NCBI GenBank assembly: GCA_003615045.1
Contig: ML014204.1
Span: 1-64,000, forward strand
Origin: Caulochytrium protostelioides
Taxonomy: Eukaryota; Chytridiomycota; Caulochytriomycetes; Caulochytriales; Caulochytriaceae
Length of the DNA: 64,000 bases
Direction of reading: 5' to 3'
The translations under genes were made by a program, and so were the position numbers. Positions 1-9,479 of the stretch are shown here, piece by piece. How positions within the stretch are numbered: the stretch's first letter is position 1; every line of letters begins with the position of its first letter. The notes under the pieces are model-generated. The model did not search any database. It saw only the letters and a list, made by a program, of their open reading frames with translations, and was not told where the DNA came from.

Positions 1-130
1 TTTTTGAGCGGCTTTTCATGCGGGCTTCCACATCGTACTGCTTCCGGCTGACGACATCGCCTTTGGGCTCCAACATGGCCATATAGAAGATGTTGGTGCG
101 GCCCGGATCCCTGGCGTGAAGAATTAGCCA
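1..130 (-). pseudogene. TnpB/Fanzor-like nuclease fragment A (RuvC-I region, runs off left edge)
   Basis: Read on the minus strand, this stretch encodes DPGRTNIFYMAM followed about 15 residues later by SRKQYDVEARMKSR. The same pattern (DPGRTNIFIMAM, then LSQKYFVEAGMKAAQK) occurs in fragment B near 6050-6165, so the two are copies of one element. A DPG with a hydrophobic context, followed by a Ser/Gln-Lys-x-Tyr stretch, is what I expect around the RuvC-I catalytic Asp of TnpB and its eukaryotic relatives, the Fanzor proteins. The fragment has no start codon, no similarity to fragment B upstream of the motif, and is cut by the window edge. Retroelement-like coding sequence begins immediately to its right on the other strand, so it is probably a truncated relic. 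The family call rests on motif recognition only. Confidence 0.5.
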
Positions 131-395
131 GGCACGAAGCCAGATGCCACGGGAGCCCTGGTGGCCGGGCCCGTCGACCCGCTGACCCGGAAGAACATTT
201 CCACGGCTGCCAAGGCCATCACCAAACTAGTAGACGGTGACGACGTCGACCTTGGGCTCGAGAACTTCGAGAACGAAGCGGATAAGAATGTGTGTCCACG
301 ATGAGCCGGGACAAAAGCGAGATACGTTGCCACCGCTGCCACCAGAAAGGACAACTTCAAGGAAAGGACACTTCAAGTGCCGGTGCCCCCTCGCC
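131..395 (+). pseudogene. gag remnant with broken CCHC zinc knuckle
   Basis: From 131 a plus-strand frame shared with the downstream protease reads through an acidic stretch to a TGA at about 302-304. Around 340-395 two other frames together hold the parts of a retroviral-type CCHC knuckle: CHRCHQKG in one and RKGHFKCRCP in the next. The underlying DNA has a short tandem duplication (agaaaggacaacttcaag followed by gaaaggacacttcaag), which explains the frame break. A nucleic-acid-binding knuckle at the end of Gag, just before protease, is the normal arrangement in Ty3/gypsy elements. The capsid region is too short and degenerate to recognise on its own. Confidence 0.55.
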
Positions 396-1759
396 GCCAA
401 CGAGGTGATCAGCGCTGGCCCGCCGAGCAACAATACGCCCACATCGGACGAGGAGTCCGACCCGGATTTTCAGTAACGCCGGGACGAAACAAGCCACGTT
501 CACGCCCGATCCCTGTCACAGTACCAGTCACGTTCAACGGAGTCTCCGTTACCGCAGTACTCGACAGCGGGGCTGACGTAAGCTTAGTCTCGGCTGAACT
601 GTGCGAACGCGTCGAGGTAAAGATACGCCCAACGCAGGTGACCTTGTGCGCCGCCAACTTGACACCCATCGACGTGATTGGTGAGACACCCTTGGTACTC
701 AAGCATGACGGACGCACGCGCACGATTCGGGCAATGGTGATCGCCCAGCCACGAGAAGACATCCTCGTAGAGACGAGTGCCCTATCCAAGGAAGGGCAGC
801 AGCGTCTGAATCGCTTCTTCACCGCCCAGCTGTGGCCTAGCGACCTGGCTGCCCCCACACCGGAACCAGACCCCCGTGTGCAGGAACTGATGGGTAAGCC
901 GGACATTCGCGTAGGCCCTACGCTATCGGCTCAACAAGCCGCAACCATCCGACAGATCGTGATGCAGTCCGGAGCTCGCCTAGCCACCGAAGCTACGAAC
1001 CTTCGCCAGATCAAGAGAGTGTTCCGTCACCTTGATACGCAAGACGCTGCGCCAGTCACCACGGCACCGTACGGCATTCGCCCCGACAAACGCAAGAAGA
1101 TCGACGATCATATCCGCGCGTGGGCCGAATACGGCATCATCGAGTCCTGCACGTCACCCTAGTCGTCGTCACCGCTGGCCGTGCCAAAGAAAGGCACTTC
1201 ACGCAAACGAGTGTGCATTGACTTCAGGCGCCTGAACAAAGTGACCGTCTGCGATGCGTACGCCCTACCCACCGTAGACGACCAGTTCAACGAGATCGGC
1301 ACCAAGCGTTGGTTTACCAAACTGGATGCCATGTCCGGCTACCTGCACATTCCAGTCGCCCCCAGCGACCGCCCGAAAACCGCATTCTCAATTCGCGGAG
1401 GTATGCCCTCCGGGCTAACCAACGCACCGGCAACGTTCCAGCGAACCATGGACACAATTCTGCGCCCGATCCTGTTCAAGTGCGCAGTCGTGTACATCGA
1501 CGACATTCTGGTCTATTCCGACACTTGGGAGGATCACGTAAGTGACGTCAACGAGTGTCTCAAGCTACTAGACCGTGCCAATGTGACGTTAAATGGACCG
1601 AAATACCAATTCGGTACGCAACAGACGGAGTACTTGGGATCCATCATCGGCGACGGCAAGATCAAACCTTGCACCGACAAACTATCGGCCATGATAAAGG
1701 CTCAAGGACGATTGGAGTGCCTCGACAAATCATCAGCGATCGCGGCCCCCAGTTCGTAG
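377..1759 (+). pseudogene. pol remnant: retropepsin-like protease and reverse transcriptase, amber-interrupted
   Basis: One frame runs from the protease into RT. The protease has the aspartic active site VLDSGADVSLVS near 560-595. RT begins after FRHLDTQDAAPVTTAPYGIR and a GIIESCTSP segment, and continues with VCIDFRRLNKVT, FTKLDAMSGYLHIPV, the NAPATFQRTMD box and the catalytic VVYIDDILVYS at about 1489-1521. The only interruption between 377 and 1700 is a TAG at 1160-1162, where related elements usually have Trp in the TSPW motif, so a TGG to TAG change is likely. After GDGKIKPCTDKLSAMI (the RT thumb) the similarity ends and the frame enters integrase DNA out of phase. RNase H is absent. Confidence 0.85.
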
Positions 1760-2229
1760 GCGACGCTGTTATCACGTTGTACCGGCGCCTAGGCATTCAA
1801 GTCAAACCAAACACACCTTGCCACCCGCAGGCGAATGGAGCGGTGGAACGACTGAACCAGACACTTGTACGAGTGCTTCGACGACTGATCGCCGACGAAA
1901 AACATTGGGACATGGCCATCTGGCGAGCCCTACTCGTACTTCGCCGCATGACTTGTCGGTCCACCAGAAAATCACCCTCGGAAGTCCTCCAAGGGCGCCA
2001 ACTCCGCAGCCCAGCGACCTGGACCCGACGTGATGAAAGCACGGCCGAAGACGGCCTGCAAGACATCGAAACAAGCATCCGTGACATCCACGAGCGGGTC
2101 ATCGCGCACCAGAAGACCCAGAAGATCCTGATGAAGAAACAGTTCGACAAGAAAGTGCGACCCCGCAAATTCAAGGTCGACGACTGGGTGCTGGTCGATG
2201 CCCTACTGGCTGCTGCCCCACAACGATAG
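1706..2229 (+). pseudogene. integrase remnant (core and start of C-terminal region)
   Basis: A frame different from that of RT carries IISDRGPQFVGDAV, which holds the second catalytic Asp of the DDE integrase core. It continues with HPQANGAVERLNQTL, which holds the catalytic Glu, and a C-terminal KFKVDDWVLV of the kind found before the GPF/Y module. The zinc-binding HHCC domain and the first catalytic Asp are missing, because the sequence is joined almost directly to the RT thumb by a deletion. The open frame before about 1706 is an out-of-frame reading of RT and is not integrase. The reading ends at a TAG at 2227-2229. Confidence 0.8.
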
Positions 2230-2254
2230 GCATATCATACTTTAAATTTGATGT

Positions 2255-4396
2255 TTAGCGCTTCTCCCCGCTGGCTAGTTTCAGGTATTGGTTGAGCACG
2301 CGATATTGCCCGTACTTGCGATCTATGCGCCTGGTTGCTCGATATATGACAGCACTGCTGAAGAAATTGCCAGTTTTGCCGCTGTCGCCCCAGGCCTCCG
2401 GCGGCCATAGTTTTTTCACGCTCTCAACAAAATGAGACAGATCCACGACTTGTTGGTGGATCTCGGAGGGCAGTATAGGAAATCTTCCATCTCCGTGTTC
2501 AGGCTTTTGGCGTCGGAAGTCCTTCGGCAAGAAAGTCTTCGCATTCTCGTCAAGCACTGGGAGCGCGCCTTGGATGATCTTGCTGCGGCTTCTATCGCCG
2601 CCGAGCTTCATGGACTCACGAATCCACGACTGTCGCCGAAACACGGTGATCGAGTCTTGAGCTTGCGAGATCCTGACTTCCACCATCGTCATCTGATCGC
2701 GAAGAGAGGGGGCATGCAAATCATACAAAGAATGGTAGAACTCGAGGAAGTCGCCGTGGGAGTCTTCCAATACGGCGAGGTCGGGGAGTTGGCTGGTCTC
2801 GAGGCCCAGGCATAACAAGATGTTAGAAAGCAGAACGGCTTCATCGGACGCAGGCTTCGACTCCGAACTTTCGGCGGTCGACGCCTTGGCCTGCGACATT
2901 TCGGCGCCATCTGGTGCTGCATTAATTTCTTGTACGTGTGCCTCACGAAGCTTCAACCACGTATCATAAATGTCATCCCTCTTCATCTCGCTTTTGGCTT
3001 TCGTGTCGGCCCGCTGGATTTCAGGTAATATACGGATGGCATAGCGAGACAGCACTTGCAATATAGCCACTTGGTGCAGCCCCTGCTTCGCTTGACTCAA
3101 GTGAGACGGTTGAATGAGCCCCTCGTAGAAGCGAATCGCGGGACTCTTTCGATAGGACCGGCCGGCATAGAGTGCCCGACGTCGCTTTTCGCGTGCTTGC
3201 GATATCAACTTGTCGATCGCTCGAAGCGCAAAAACTTGCTGCTGGACCCTGGAAATCTGCATAGAGAGCTCCACAGCGGAGCTAATGGTAGGAAAGGCGG
3301 CGCCGTAAAACTCTAATACAGGCAACACCGGTGAAAGATGAAGGACGAGCGAGTGATATGTTTCTTCGTATCGCGTTTCCGACCATTTAGAGAGGAGAAA
3401 CCCATTCATCCAGTTCGCAAACGTGGCCATTTGCCAGAAATGATATGCGTCTTGGATGGGATCAAGACACCATGCCAGATGTTGGGTTGAGGCCGCCACG
3501 ATGGACTTGCTGAACTCTTCGGGCATCATCGCCTTCATCAGATTGACCTGGGATTGAGTGACGAGATATTGAAAATCAGCAATACCAGTATTGTGATCGT
3601 CGGTCAAACGCGCGGTCCACGCGTTGATAGTAATCATGTACGACTTGTGCTGCGCCTTGGTCGTCGTGTAGAACGGATTCTGTTTGGAAAACGATCTCAG
3701 CTCCAGCTGATGACGCTTATGCCATGCAATGCCAAATGCAAGCTCTTCGTCCCAAATTTTGTGGTTCCCATATCGATCTTCCAAGGATTGGTCCTCCAAA
3801 AATTCGTCGTCCTGGTAGGATTCCACCTGTGGCTGCCTGTTCGAATCCATTTTTTGTTTGACTCGCAGCTCTGCTTTCTTTTTTTGTGCTTCACGGCGCA
3901 ACTGGTGCCAACGCTCTGGGTACTCCTGTAAGAGGAAAAGACGGCGATCATATTGCGAGTCGACATTCCTCACCGCTACAGTTTTTCGGTAGACCGATTC
4001 GGTTTTCTTTGAACTCTTTGTGTCTGCGGCAGTGCTTTGTGACGTTATCAAGAATTCATGTTTGCGTTGTGACCCAGGACTCCAGTCGTTTTCTACTTGC
4101 ACAGCATGATTCGACCGTTTCGGCGAAATCCCCGACAACGGGCTGGACATGCGTGGTCGAAAAGGCAGCGCTGCAGGTTCTTGCTCAGCGAAGACCGAGT
4201 CTATTTCCGGTTTCGTTGCATAATCTTGGCGGTTCCGATCTCGGACATGTTGTATGGTATCCGCTGGGAACGGCTCGTCCAGTTTGACCCCGAAACGGGC
4301 GGGAAGTCGGCTCGGAACCTGCGGCGGCGCGGGTGCAATGACCTGGTCGATGCCGACCGACAGGAGCGTCAGTCGCAGGAAAAGGCCCAGCAGCAT
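2255..4396 (-). CDS. Secreted protein, lineage-specific family, copy 1
   Basis: A 713-residue protein of unknown function. I chose the ATG at 4396 because it starts a textbook signal peptide (MLLGLFLRLTLLSVGI, then APAPP). The same 25 residues open copy 2 at 8925, although the DNA upstream diverges. The frame extends farther upstream to 4537, but that part reads as low-quality Ser/Pro sequence and is probably leader. The body is polar and helical, with no domain I recognise. Blocks shared with copy 2 include QDAYHFWQMATFANW (near residue 315) and, in the last third, GDFLEFYHSLYDLH and LWPPEAWG. Codon use is more AT-rich than in the housekeeping genes to the right. The gene lies between the Ty3/gypsy relic and empty DNA. 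A secreted effector or surface protein is possible, but nothing in the sequence proves it. Confidence 0.75.
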   Translation of the reverse strand: MLLGLFLRLTLLSVGIDQVIAPAPPQVPSRLPARFGVKLDEPFPADTIQHVRDRNRQDYATKPEIDSVFAEQEPAALPFRPRMSSPLSGISPKRSNHAVQVENDWSPGSQRKHEFLITSQSTAADTKSSKKTESVYRKTVAVRNVDSQYDRRLFLLQEYPERWHQLRREAQKKKAELRVKQKMDSNRQPQVESYQDDEFLEDQSLEDRYGNHKIWDEELAFGIAWHKRHQLELRSFSKQNPFYTTTKAQHKSYMITINAWTARLTDDHNTGIADFQYLVTQSQVNLMKAMMPEEFSKSIVAASTQHLAWCLDPIQDAYHFWQMATFANWMNGFLLSKWSETRYEETYHSLVLHLSPVLPVLEFYGAAFPTISSAVELSMQISRVQQQVFALRAIDKLISQAREKRRRALYAGRSYRKSPAIRFYEGLIQPSHLSQAKQGLHQVAILQVLSRYAIRILPEIQRADTKAKSEMKRDDIYDTWLKLREAHVQEINAAPDGAEMSQAKASTAESSESKPASDEAVLLSNILLCLGLETSQLPDLAVLEDSHGDFLEFYHSLYDLHAPSLRDQMTMVEVRISQAQDSITVFRRQSWIRESMKLGGDRSRSKIIQGALPVLDENAKTFLPKDFRRQKPEHGDGRFPILPSEIHQQVVDLSHFVESVKKLWPPEAWGDSGKTGNFFSSAVIYRATRRIDRKYGQYRVLNQYLKLASGEKR

Positions 4397-4455
4397 AGCG
4401 CAAAAAAAGGTGGGGGGAGGAGAAGAGGGAGAAGAACAAGGAGTGGCCGACGGAG
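4300..4455 (-). repeat. Conserved leader cassette, copy 1 (5'UTR plus signal peptide)
   Basis: This 156-bp stretch is near-identical to 8828-8987. It covers the pyrimidine-rich leader just upstream of the ATG, the whole signal peptide and a few more codons. Beyond it on both sides the two loci diverge quickly. In this copy the pyrimidine tract ends ttttttgcgct-ATG and has lost the AG seen in copy 2. Confidence 0.85.
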
Positions 4456-5929
4456 CAGCCCAAGAAGCGGGGCAAGACGACGTGTAAGACGACGATCGGG
4501 ATGGCAAGCAGACCAACGAGCCCGACTGCCTGAGCAACGATGAAAAAAATCAAAGTAAGGATGGGGAGCAGGACGGGAAGCGGAAGGACCTATGAAACAG
4601 CTAGGCGATCTCGAGAATTCTAATCGAACTCGACAAGCTCGAAATCTTGCGGGCCCGATGGCCCAAGAAACTCGGTCAGAGAGTCGCCGAGCGGGTTGGC
4701 GTGGGGCTACGAGCGAATATGTCTGAAAACATGCGCGACAAGGCACAAGCGGAGTCGCGTGTTCGCCCAAGAACGGTCGGATGACCCCAGGACCATAAAC
4801 GTGATGTCCCGGGGCGCCGCGAGACGGGCTAGTCAGCTCAGGCTCCGTCGTTGGAGGACGATAAGCAGAAACGATAGAGGACTTTCGAGGCTTCCCGGCG
4901 ACCCAGCGGAGCGGGGGGCGCCGTGATGGAGATCGTCCGTGATGGACACGACCGCGTCGAGAGCGCGGCATGCGTGTGGCTGGTCGTAAGGCCCGACTTG
5001 GCCCGCCGAGACACCCTCACATTGCCCGTTCCTTGACATCGACGATGCTTGACGTCGGTGACATTCGTAACCTGCATCAACCATCTGCATCGCCGGTAGT
5101 CGATGGCGCCGAGCAAACGGGCTCAGATCGGACGTGCTCGCTGGTCGGGTGAGCCGCGTCAAGTCATGCGACTCGTGCGAAACGAGGGTAAGAATGACCG
5201 GGTAAATGATGTTTCCAAATTTGGAGGCCAGAGCCTGAGCCCAAAAATGCCTCAAACGAGGCCTGTGCATGAGGCGCCACAGGCGGCGATGGCTTATCAT
5301 CGTGCTTCATTTTTTGACTTCGGTTTTTGACTTCGGCCCGCGGACCATGTGTCATGTTTTGCCGCCGTTCGCCGTCGCCGTTTCGGGGGCCGATTAGGTG
5401 ATATAGAACGGGTCTGAACGTCGTACCACGGGGGAATGGGTGCCATTGCGTGCGGGGGCTGGGCGGTGCCGAAGGACGCTGTCGAAGGACGGGACAAGTC
5501 CAGCCGTGGCTTGTCCGAAAAAAAAAAAGTCCGAAGGGATCCTGCGGCTTTCCCGGTCTTACCGGGACCCTGAACCGGAACCCTAAAGCAATAGCAGGCA
5601 AATAAAGAACAATCGAAAAAGAAAAATGGCCGGCAAAACAAAGTTCCCGGGGCCACAAACCAAAAATAAAAAGAAAAGCCGACAAAAAGGAAGGAGGAGC
5701 GATTTTCAGGAACAACATAAACAGGCCGGCGAAGAACTTTAGATGCAGACACGCCGCCCTGAGCATGCTACGATGTGTCGCGTCCTGGAGTAAGGCCGGC
5801 TGCAGCCCGTGGCCGGCGAACACATTCGTCGCTGAGCATACCGCGAACGGCCTCCTTGGGGATCTCCTCCAAATGTGACCTTCGTGTCGGGGCCACCGGT
5901 TGATGCTCGTCGACCGCTATATCATGCCT
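4456..5929. other. Intergenic, no gene recognised
   Basis: Upstream of secreted copy 1. The ORFs here are short, overlapping and lack domains. There is an A-run near 5520-5530 and a moderately AT-rich patch at 5580-5700. I see no TATA box oriented toward copy 1, in contrast to copies 2 and 3. Confidence 0.5.
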
Positions 5930-6672
5930 TCACAAGCTACAGCTCGAGAGCCACATCTCGTCCCTGGGCTCTGTTGTGTGAAGGATCGGTGACGTTTTGA
6001 TTGCCACACCCTCCCTCGGATTGCCGGAGGTTGCGCGGTTGACTGCTTTTTGGGCGGCTTTCATGCCGGCTTCCACAAAGTACTTCTGGCTCAGCTTCCA
6101 GCTGGCGACGTGGGCTTTGAACCCCACCATGGCCATTATAAAGATGTTCGTCCGGCCCGGGTCATTCCCGATGATGCAGTACTGATTCAGGAACTTTGGT
6201 TCCTCAAACTTGGGTTTCTCGGTCTGATCGGGACTGCCGAGCAAGGGGTTCTCGGCCCCGGGGATCGCCGTGACAATCGGCCCGGCGTCGGCCACCTTCT
6301 TTCGCATGAAGCTGAGCTGGAAAATGATTGAACATATTAGTCCCGTACTTGGTGGCGCCGTCAACGTAAATGTTGGTGGCGCCGGGGTGGCGCTATGTGG
6401 GCAATCTGACGATGCTGGCGATGTGGTGGCGCTGAGAGAAGGCCTCCACGCCCGCGCGGATCGCGCCTCGAACCAGCCGTTTGTCGTCCCCATGCAAGTA
6501 CCTTAGCAGCGCAGGCTTGACCACCATCTCCGTTTTGTCCTGGCGTCGCTTCAGCTTCTCGGCACGGTCGGGTCGACGACGCTTCGCGGGGACGCTGACG
6601 ACGCCGGCGTCGTCGGTGCTGACGACGCTACTGGTTTCGCTGCTGCCGACGCTCTCGGCGTCAGCCCTTTAG
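5930..6672 (-). pseudogene. TnpB/Fanzor-like nuclease fragment B (N-terminal half through RuvC-I)
   Basis: The minus strand holds a protein in at least two frames. From 6670 one frame reads a basic stretch (AKRRRPDRAEKLKRRQDK), then VVKPALLRYLHGDDKRLV and IRAGVEAFSQRHHIASIV, and meets an in-frame TAG near 6395. It resumes with GATKYGTNMFNHF and shifts near 6300. The next frame gives PKFLNQYCIIGNDPGRTN (6145-6190), then SQKYFVEAGMKAAQK and IKTSPILHTTEP, ending at 5930. DPG with the following Lys-x-(Tyr/Phe) and EAGMK pattern fits RuvC-I of TnpB/Fanzor nucleases, with a helical basic N-terminal part ahead of it. RuvC-II and RuvC-III are absent here. Internal stops and frameshifts make it a pseudogene. 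It sits just 3' of secreted copy 2, the same relative place as fragment A to copy 1. Confidence 0.5.
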
Positions 6673-6978
6673 GTAAGGACCGCGCAGGTGACGGGGACAG
6701 GAAAGCGGATTGGTAGGGAAAGCGGGATAAGCGAACGGTATAGGGTTTCTGAGGATTAGTATGAAATAGGAAGGCGGTTGATGCAATGAGGTTATTATAG
6801 TAGAATAGTTATCATGTGAGATTATGCATCACGGGAGGATGTACATTTGTTGGGGGGCTGACCGAAGATGGTTACCTTTTTATACTTCTCAGAACGACGA
6901 GGGAACTTAGGCGGAGGAATAGGCTTTATTCTCTCGCCTCCGCGTCATTACCCGCTTGACATCATAGTGTCTTCGTGA
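6673..6978. other. AT-rich intergenic spacer
   Basis: The stretch 6760-6890 is much more AT-rich than the window average (gttattatagtagaatag and similar). It separates the start of Fanzor-like fragment B from the stop codon of secreted copy 2, both on the minus strand. It may hold the copy 2 3' end and polyadenylation region and the former promoter of fragment B. No clear motif is visible. Confidence 0.4.
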
Positions 6979-8925
6979 TTATTCAATGAGGCTGATCAAT
7001 TCTCCTAATGGCCTATGGGTGATGGCTGCATTCGTGCACCGTTTAAAAAACGGTCGGATAGCCTCTAAAAACTCAAGGGCATTGTCTCCTTTAAGCTCAG
7101 TTGACAACGCTAGTTCCATCGGCCGGAAAATTTTAGTCAATTCTTCGACCTGTCGACCAACCATCTTAGGGAAAACCATGTCCGGCGGGAAGATCGATTT
7201 CAAGCAGCTCTCATAATATCTGGTGAGATCGTATATGGAATCATCTAGCACACCAGCATCGACATTTTGACGCAACGAGGTCTGATCTTGGCAAAACTTC
7301 TCGTACTGTTCGATAGCATGCCTCGTCTGCCCGAACCTTTGTCTCAGCACCTCCAAGGGGCCGACGATAAGATTCGTTAAGCTCGAGTGAAGCTGAAAGA
7401 AATAATCGGCGAGCAGCCCGTCGGGATCGTTCGCGAGTTCGAGAAGGATATCGGAGTTTGACTCCTTGACAAACTTCGGGTGCAGTGCAGACTCGAGAAG
7501 TACAGACGTGATCTCAGCTTCCGCTGTCAGAGGCTTCTTGATAATCGACCTCATCGTGTTCCAAATGAAATCCAGCCAAGAATCACCCGAAAATCGGGCG
7601 ACCTCGGCTTTTGAGTCCTCAAGCTCAGGATGTTGCGAGCGTTCGTACGCAGCCAGACTTTTGATCACTTGATCAAAGTCAGTATGCGGAGTCTGGGCAG
7701 GATCGGCGGGCAGCGCATTCGCGGTCAAGTCCTCGATGATGTTCTTGATGCGAGGAGAAGCGACCTTCGTTGAGCCTTGTTTTTTTATCGCCATTTCTCT
7801 TAAGCGGAAGACGGCACTCCGCGCCAGATCAAGTTGTTGCACTTCGAGCATGTGATTGCACAACACCACGACACGGGCGATTGCCGGGACGGAGACAGCG
7901 TAGTACAGCAGCGGCGTCCAGCTCTTACTCATCCCCGTCCAATAGCTCTTCTTTGGGAGATCGGTTGATGCCAGATGCATGAAAAAGCCCGTATGCCTGC
8001 TGAGCCATGTCGCAAACGACGCGATTTGCCACATGCGGTAGGCGTCCGTCAAGCCGCTGATCGCGTGCGCGCTGCGGCCCATTTTCAGCGACTCGGGAAC
8101 CTCGATTAAGGATGCGATGATGTCTCTAAATAGCGTAACGGTGATGATGGTCGGCATCTTACTCCACTCCTGGAAGCGGGCGGGGAAATCATACGGGGCA
8201 ACTTCTTGAAGACTGGGATTCAGATAAAACACCTTGTCGATGTCGACGAAGGCATTCGGAGTGAGCTTGGCGAGCCAGACGGAGATATCATGAGAGCCTG
8301 GCGCCCGCGGCAGTTCGAGACCAGGGTCAAACCCGGTGGGTCGAGCGCTGCTTTCCGTGGAGCGGGTTGGCAACTCCAGCTGACCCCACTGATCGCGCCC
8401 CTCAGATTCGGTTGCTGAGTTCTCGACACCTGCGGGATCCGCGGCGCTTGACGACAAACCGGAGATGGCGGGTCGGGGACGCGGCTCTGCGGACATTTGC
8501 ATCGTGGGTCCGGGGCGCGATTTATGCCCGTAGCCGGCTTCAGGGTGATAATGGTTGAAGACTCTCGGATCAAACGGGTTATACTGCGACATCTGGACAA
8601 CCACCGACATTGGCGATCCTTGGCTCCATGAGATACTATGCTCTTTGCCTGACCTATTCCAAGAAAATGTCGACTCCGAGCCGGACAAGCGTGCTCCAAG
8701 AGACAGTGTTGCAGGCTTATGCATTGCGGGTACCGGGCCCATTTCAGGCTTCGTTTCGGAAGCCCGGTAGGGGGGATGTTGGTGTCCTTGCATGATAGTC
8801 GCTGAGCGCAAGTTGTCTGAGGAGCCGGCGGGAAGTCGATTCAGACCCGACGGCGGCGCTGGTGCAATGACCTGGTCAATGCCGACCGACAGGAGCGTCA
8901 GTCGCAGGAAAAGGCCCAGCAGCAT
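6979..8925 (-). CDS. Secreted protein, lineage-specific family, copy 2
   Basis: A 648-residue protein starting at the ATG at 8925. This gives the same signal peptide as copy 1 (MLLGLFLRLTLLSVGI, then APAPP). After about 30 residues the two proteins diverge in a Ser/Pro/Gly-rich stretch, then share TDAYRMWQIASFATWL (near residue 288) and a C-terminal series of blocks: ITSVLLESALHP, DGLLADYFFQLHSSL, AIEQYEKFCQDQTSL and IFPPDMVFPKMVG. Copy 3 at 46466 keeps recognisable versions of the C-terminal blocks. No enzyme motif or transmembrane segment is visible after the signal peptide, so it is probably secreted or apoplastic. It is flanked by Fanzor-like fragments B and C. A TATA box (TATAAAG, minus strand) lies about 280 bp upstream. 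Confidence 0.8.
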   Translation of the reverse strand: MLLGLFLRLTLLSVGIDQVIAPAPPSGLNRLPAGSSDNLRSATIMQGHQHPPYRASETKPEMGPVPAMHKPATLSLGARLSGSESTFSWNRSGKEHSISWSQGSPMSVVVQMSQYNPFDPRVFNHYHPEAGYGHKSRPGPTMQMSAEPRPRPAISGLSSSAADPAGVENSATESEGRDQWGQLELPTRSTESSARPTGFDPGLELPRAPGSHDISVWLAKLTPNAFVDIDKVFYLNPSLQEVAPYDFPARFQEWSKMPTIITVTLFRDIIASLIEVPESLKMGRSAHAISGLTDAYRMWQIASFATWLSRHTGFFMHLASTDLPKKSYWTGMSKSWTPLLYYAVSVPAIARVVVLCNHMLEVQQLDLARSAVFRLREMAIKKQGSTKVASPRIKNIIEDLTANALPADPAQTPHTDFDQVIKSLAAYERSQHPELEDSKAEVARFSGDSWLDFIWNTMRSIIKKPLTAEAEITSVLLESALHPKFVKESNSDILLELANDPDGLLADYFFQLHSSLTNLIVGPLEVLRQRFGQTRHAIEQYEKFCQDQTSLRQNVDAGVLDDSIYDLTRYYESCLKSIFPPDMVFPKMVGRQVEELTKIFRPMELALSTELKGDNALEFLEAIRPFFKRCTNAAITHRPLGELISLIE

Positions 8926-8987
8926 AGCTGAAAAAAAAGGTGGGAGGGGAGGGGAGGAGGCAAAGGAACGAGGAATGGCCGACGGAG
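8828..8987 (-). repeat. Conserved leader cassette, copy 2
   Basis: Partner of 4300-4455. On the minus strand the leader is a long pyrimidine run ending ccttttttttcagct-ATG, a perfect match to a 3' splice-acceptor shape two bases before the start codon. Confidence 0.85.
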
Positions 8988-9204
8988 CCGTCGAGGCCAG
9001 CGAAAGGCAGGATGTCCCCACGCCTTCGGGACAGCAAGCTGGCGACAGCACGCTCTGGTTCAGGCTATAGAGGACAACGGGCATAAGCCATAAAGGGCGC
9101 AGAGGATGCCTCCTACGCTCGAGCCGTGCCCCAGTGGTCTGGCAACGGGATGGGAGACGACCACGCGGGGCGCACACGCCCGCAGGATATGCTGCGAGAC
9201 GCCT

Positions 9205-9211
9205 CTTTATA
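9205..9211 (-). promoter_or_regulatory. Candidate TATA box for secreted copy 2
   Basis: The minus strand reads TATAAAG here, with ATTGG (an inverted CCAAT box) a few bases upstream at 9215-9219. It lies about 280 bp before the ATG, which leaves room for a long leader or a leader intron. The same TATAAAG heptamer lies upstream of copy 3. Confidence 0.4.
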
Positions 9212-9479
9212 ATGGCCAATGGCCGACGGCGCAGGTTAAGCTGCTGCATTACAGTGCACCGAGGCGGCGGGTCGGCCCCACCGGGGTTGAAGGCGGTGTT
9301 GCTCCTCACGTGCCTCTCTGATTCGGCGGCGGACGCGGGGCACTGCATGTCTCGGTGCGGCCGCGAGCCGAGCGCGTGAAGGCGGCGCGGGGACGACGAC
9401 GAGGGCCGGAGCATGGCGCATTTTCGACCCTGAGGCGCAAAAGCAGGGAAAGTGCTGTTCGGCCATCACTGGTTGGCCC

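Larger units (their letters stand above)
131..2229 (+). mobile_element. Degenerate Ty3/gypsy-type LTR retrotransposon, internally deleted
   Basis: Pieces of gag, protease, reverse transcriptase and integrase lie in the order expected of a Ty3/gypsy (Metaviridae-type) element: protease, RT, then integrase. The element is dead. A stop interrupts gag, a short tandem duplication breaks the zinc knuckle, an amber codon interrupts pol at 1160-1162, and RNase H plus the front of integrase are missing between about 1700 and 1720. I found no LTRs, polypurine tract or tRNA primer site. The right end stops 25 bp before the 3' end of the secreted-protein gene at 2255, so one rearrangement may have trimmed the element there. 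Confidence 0.85.
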
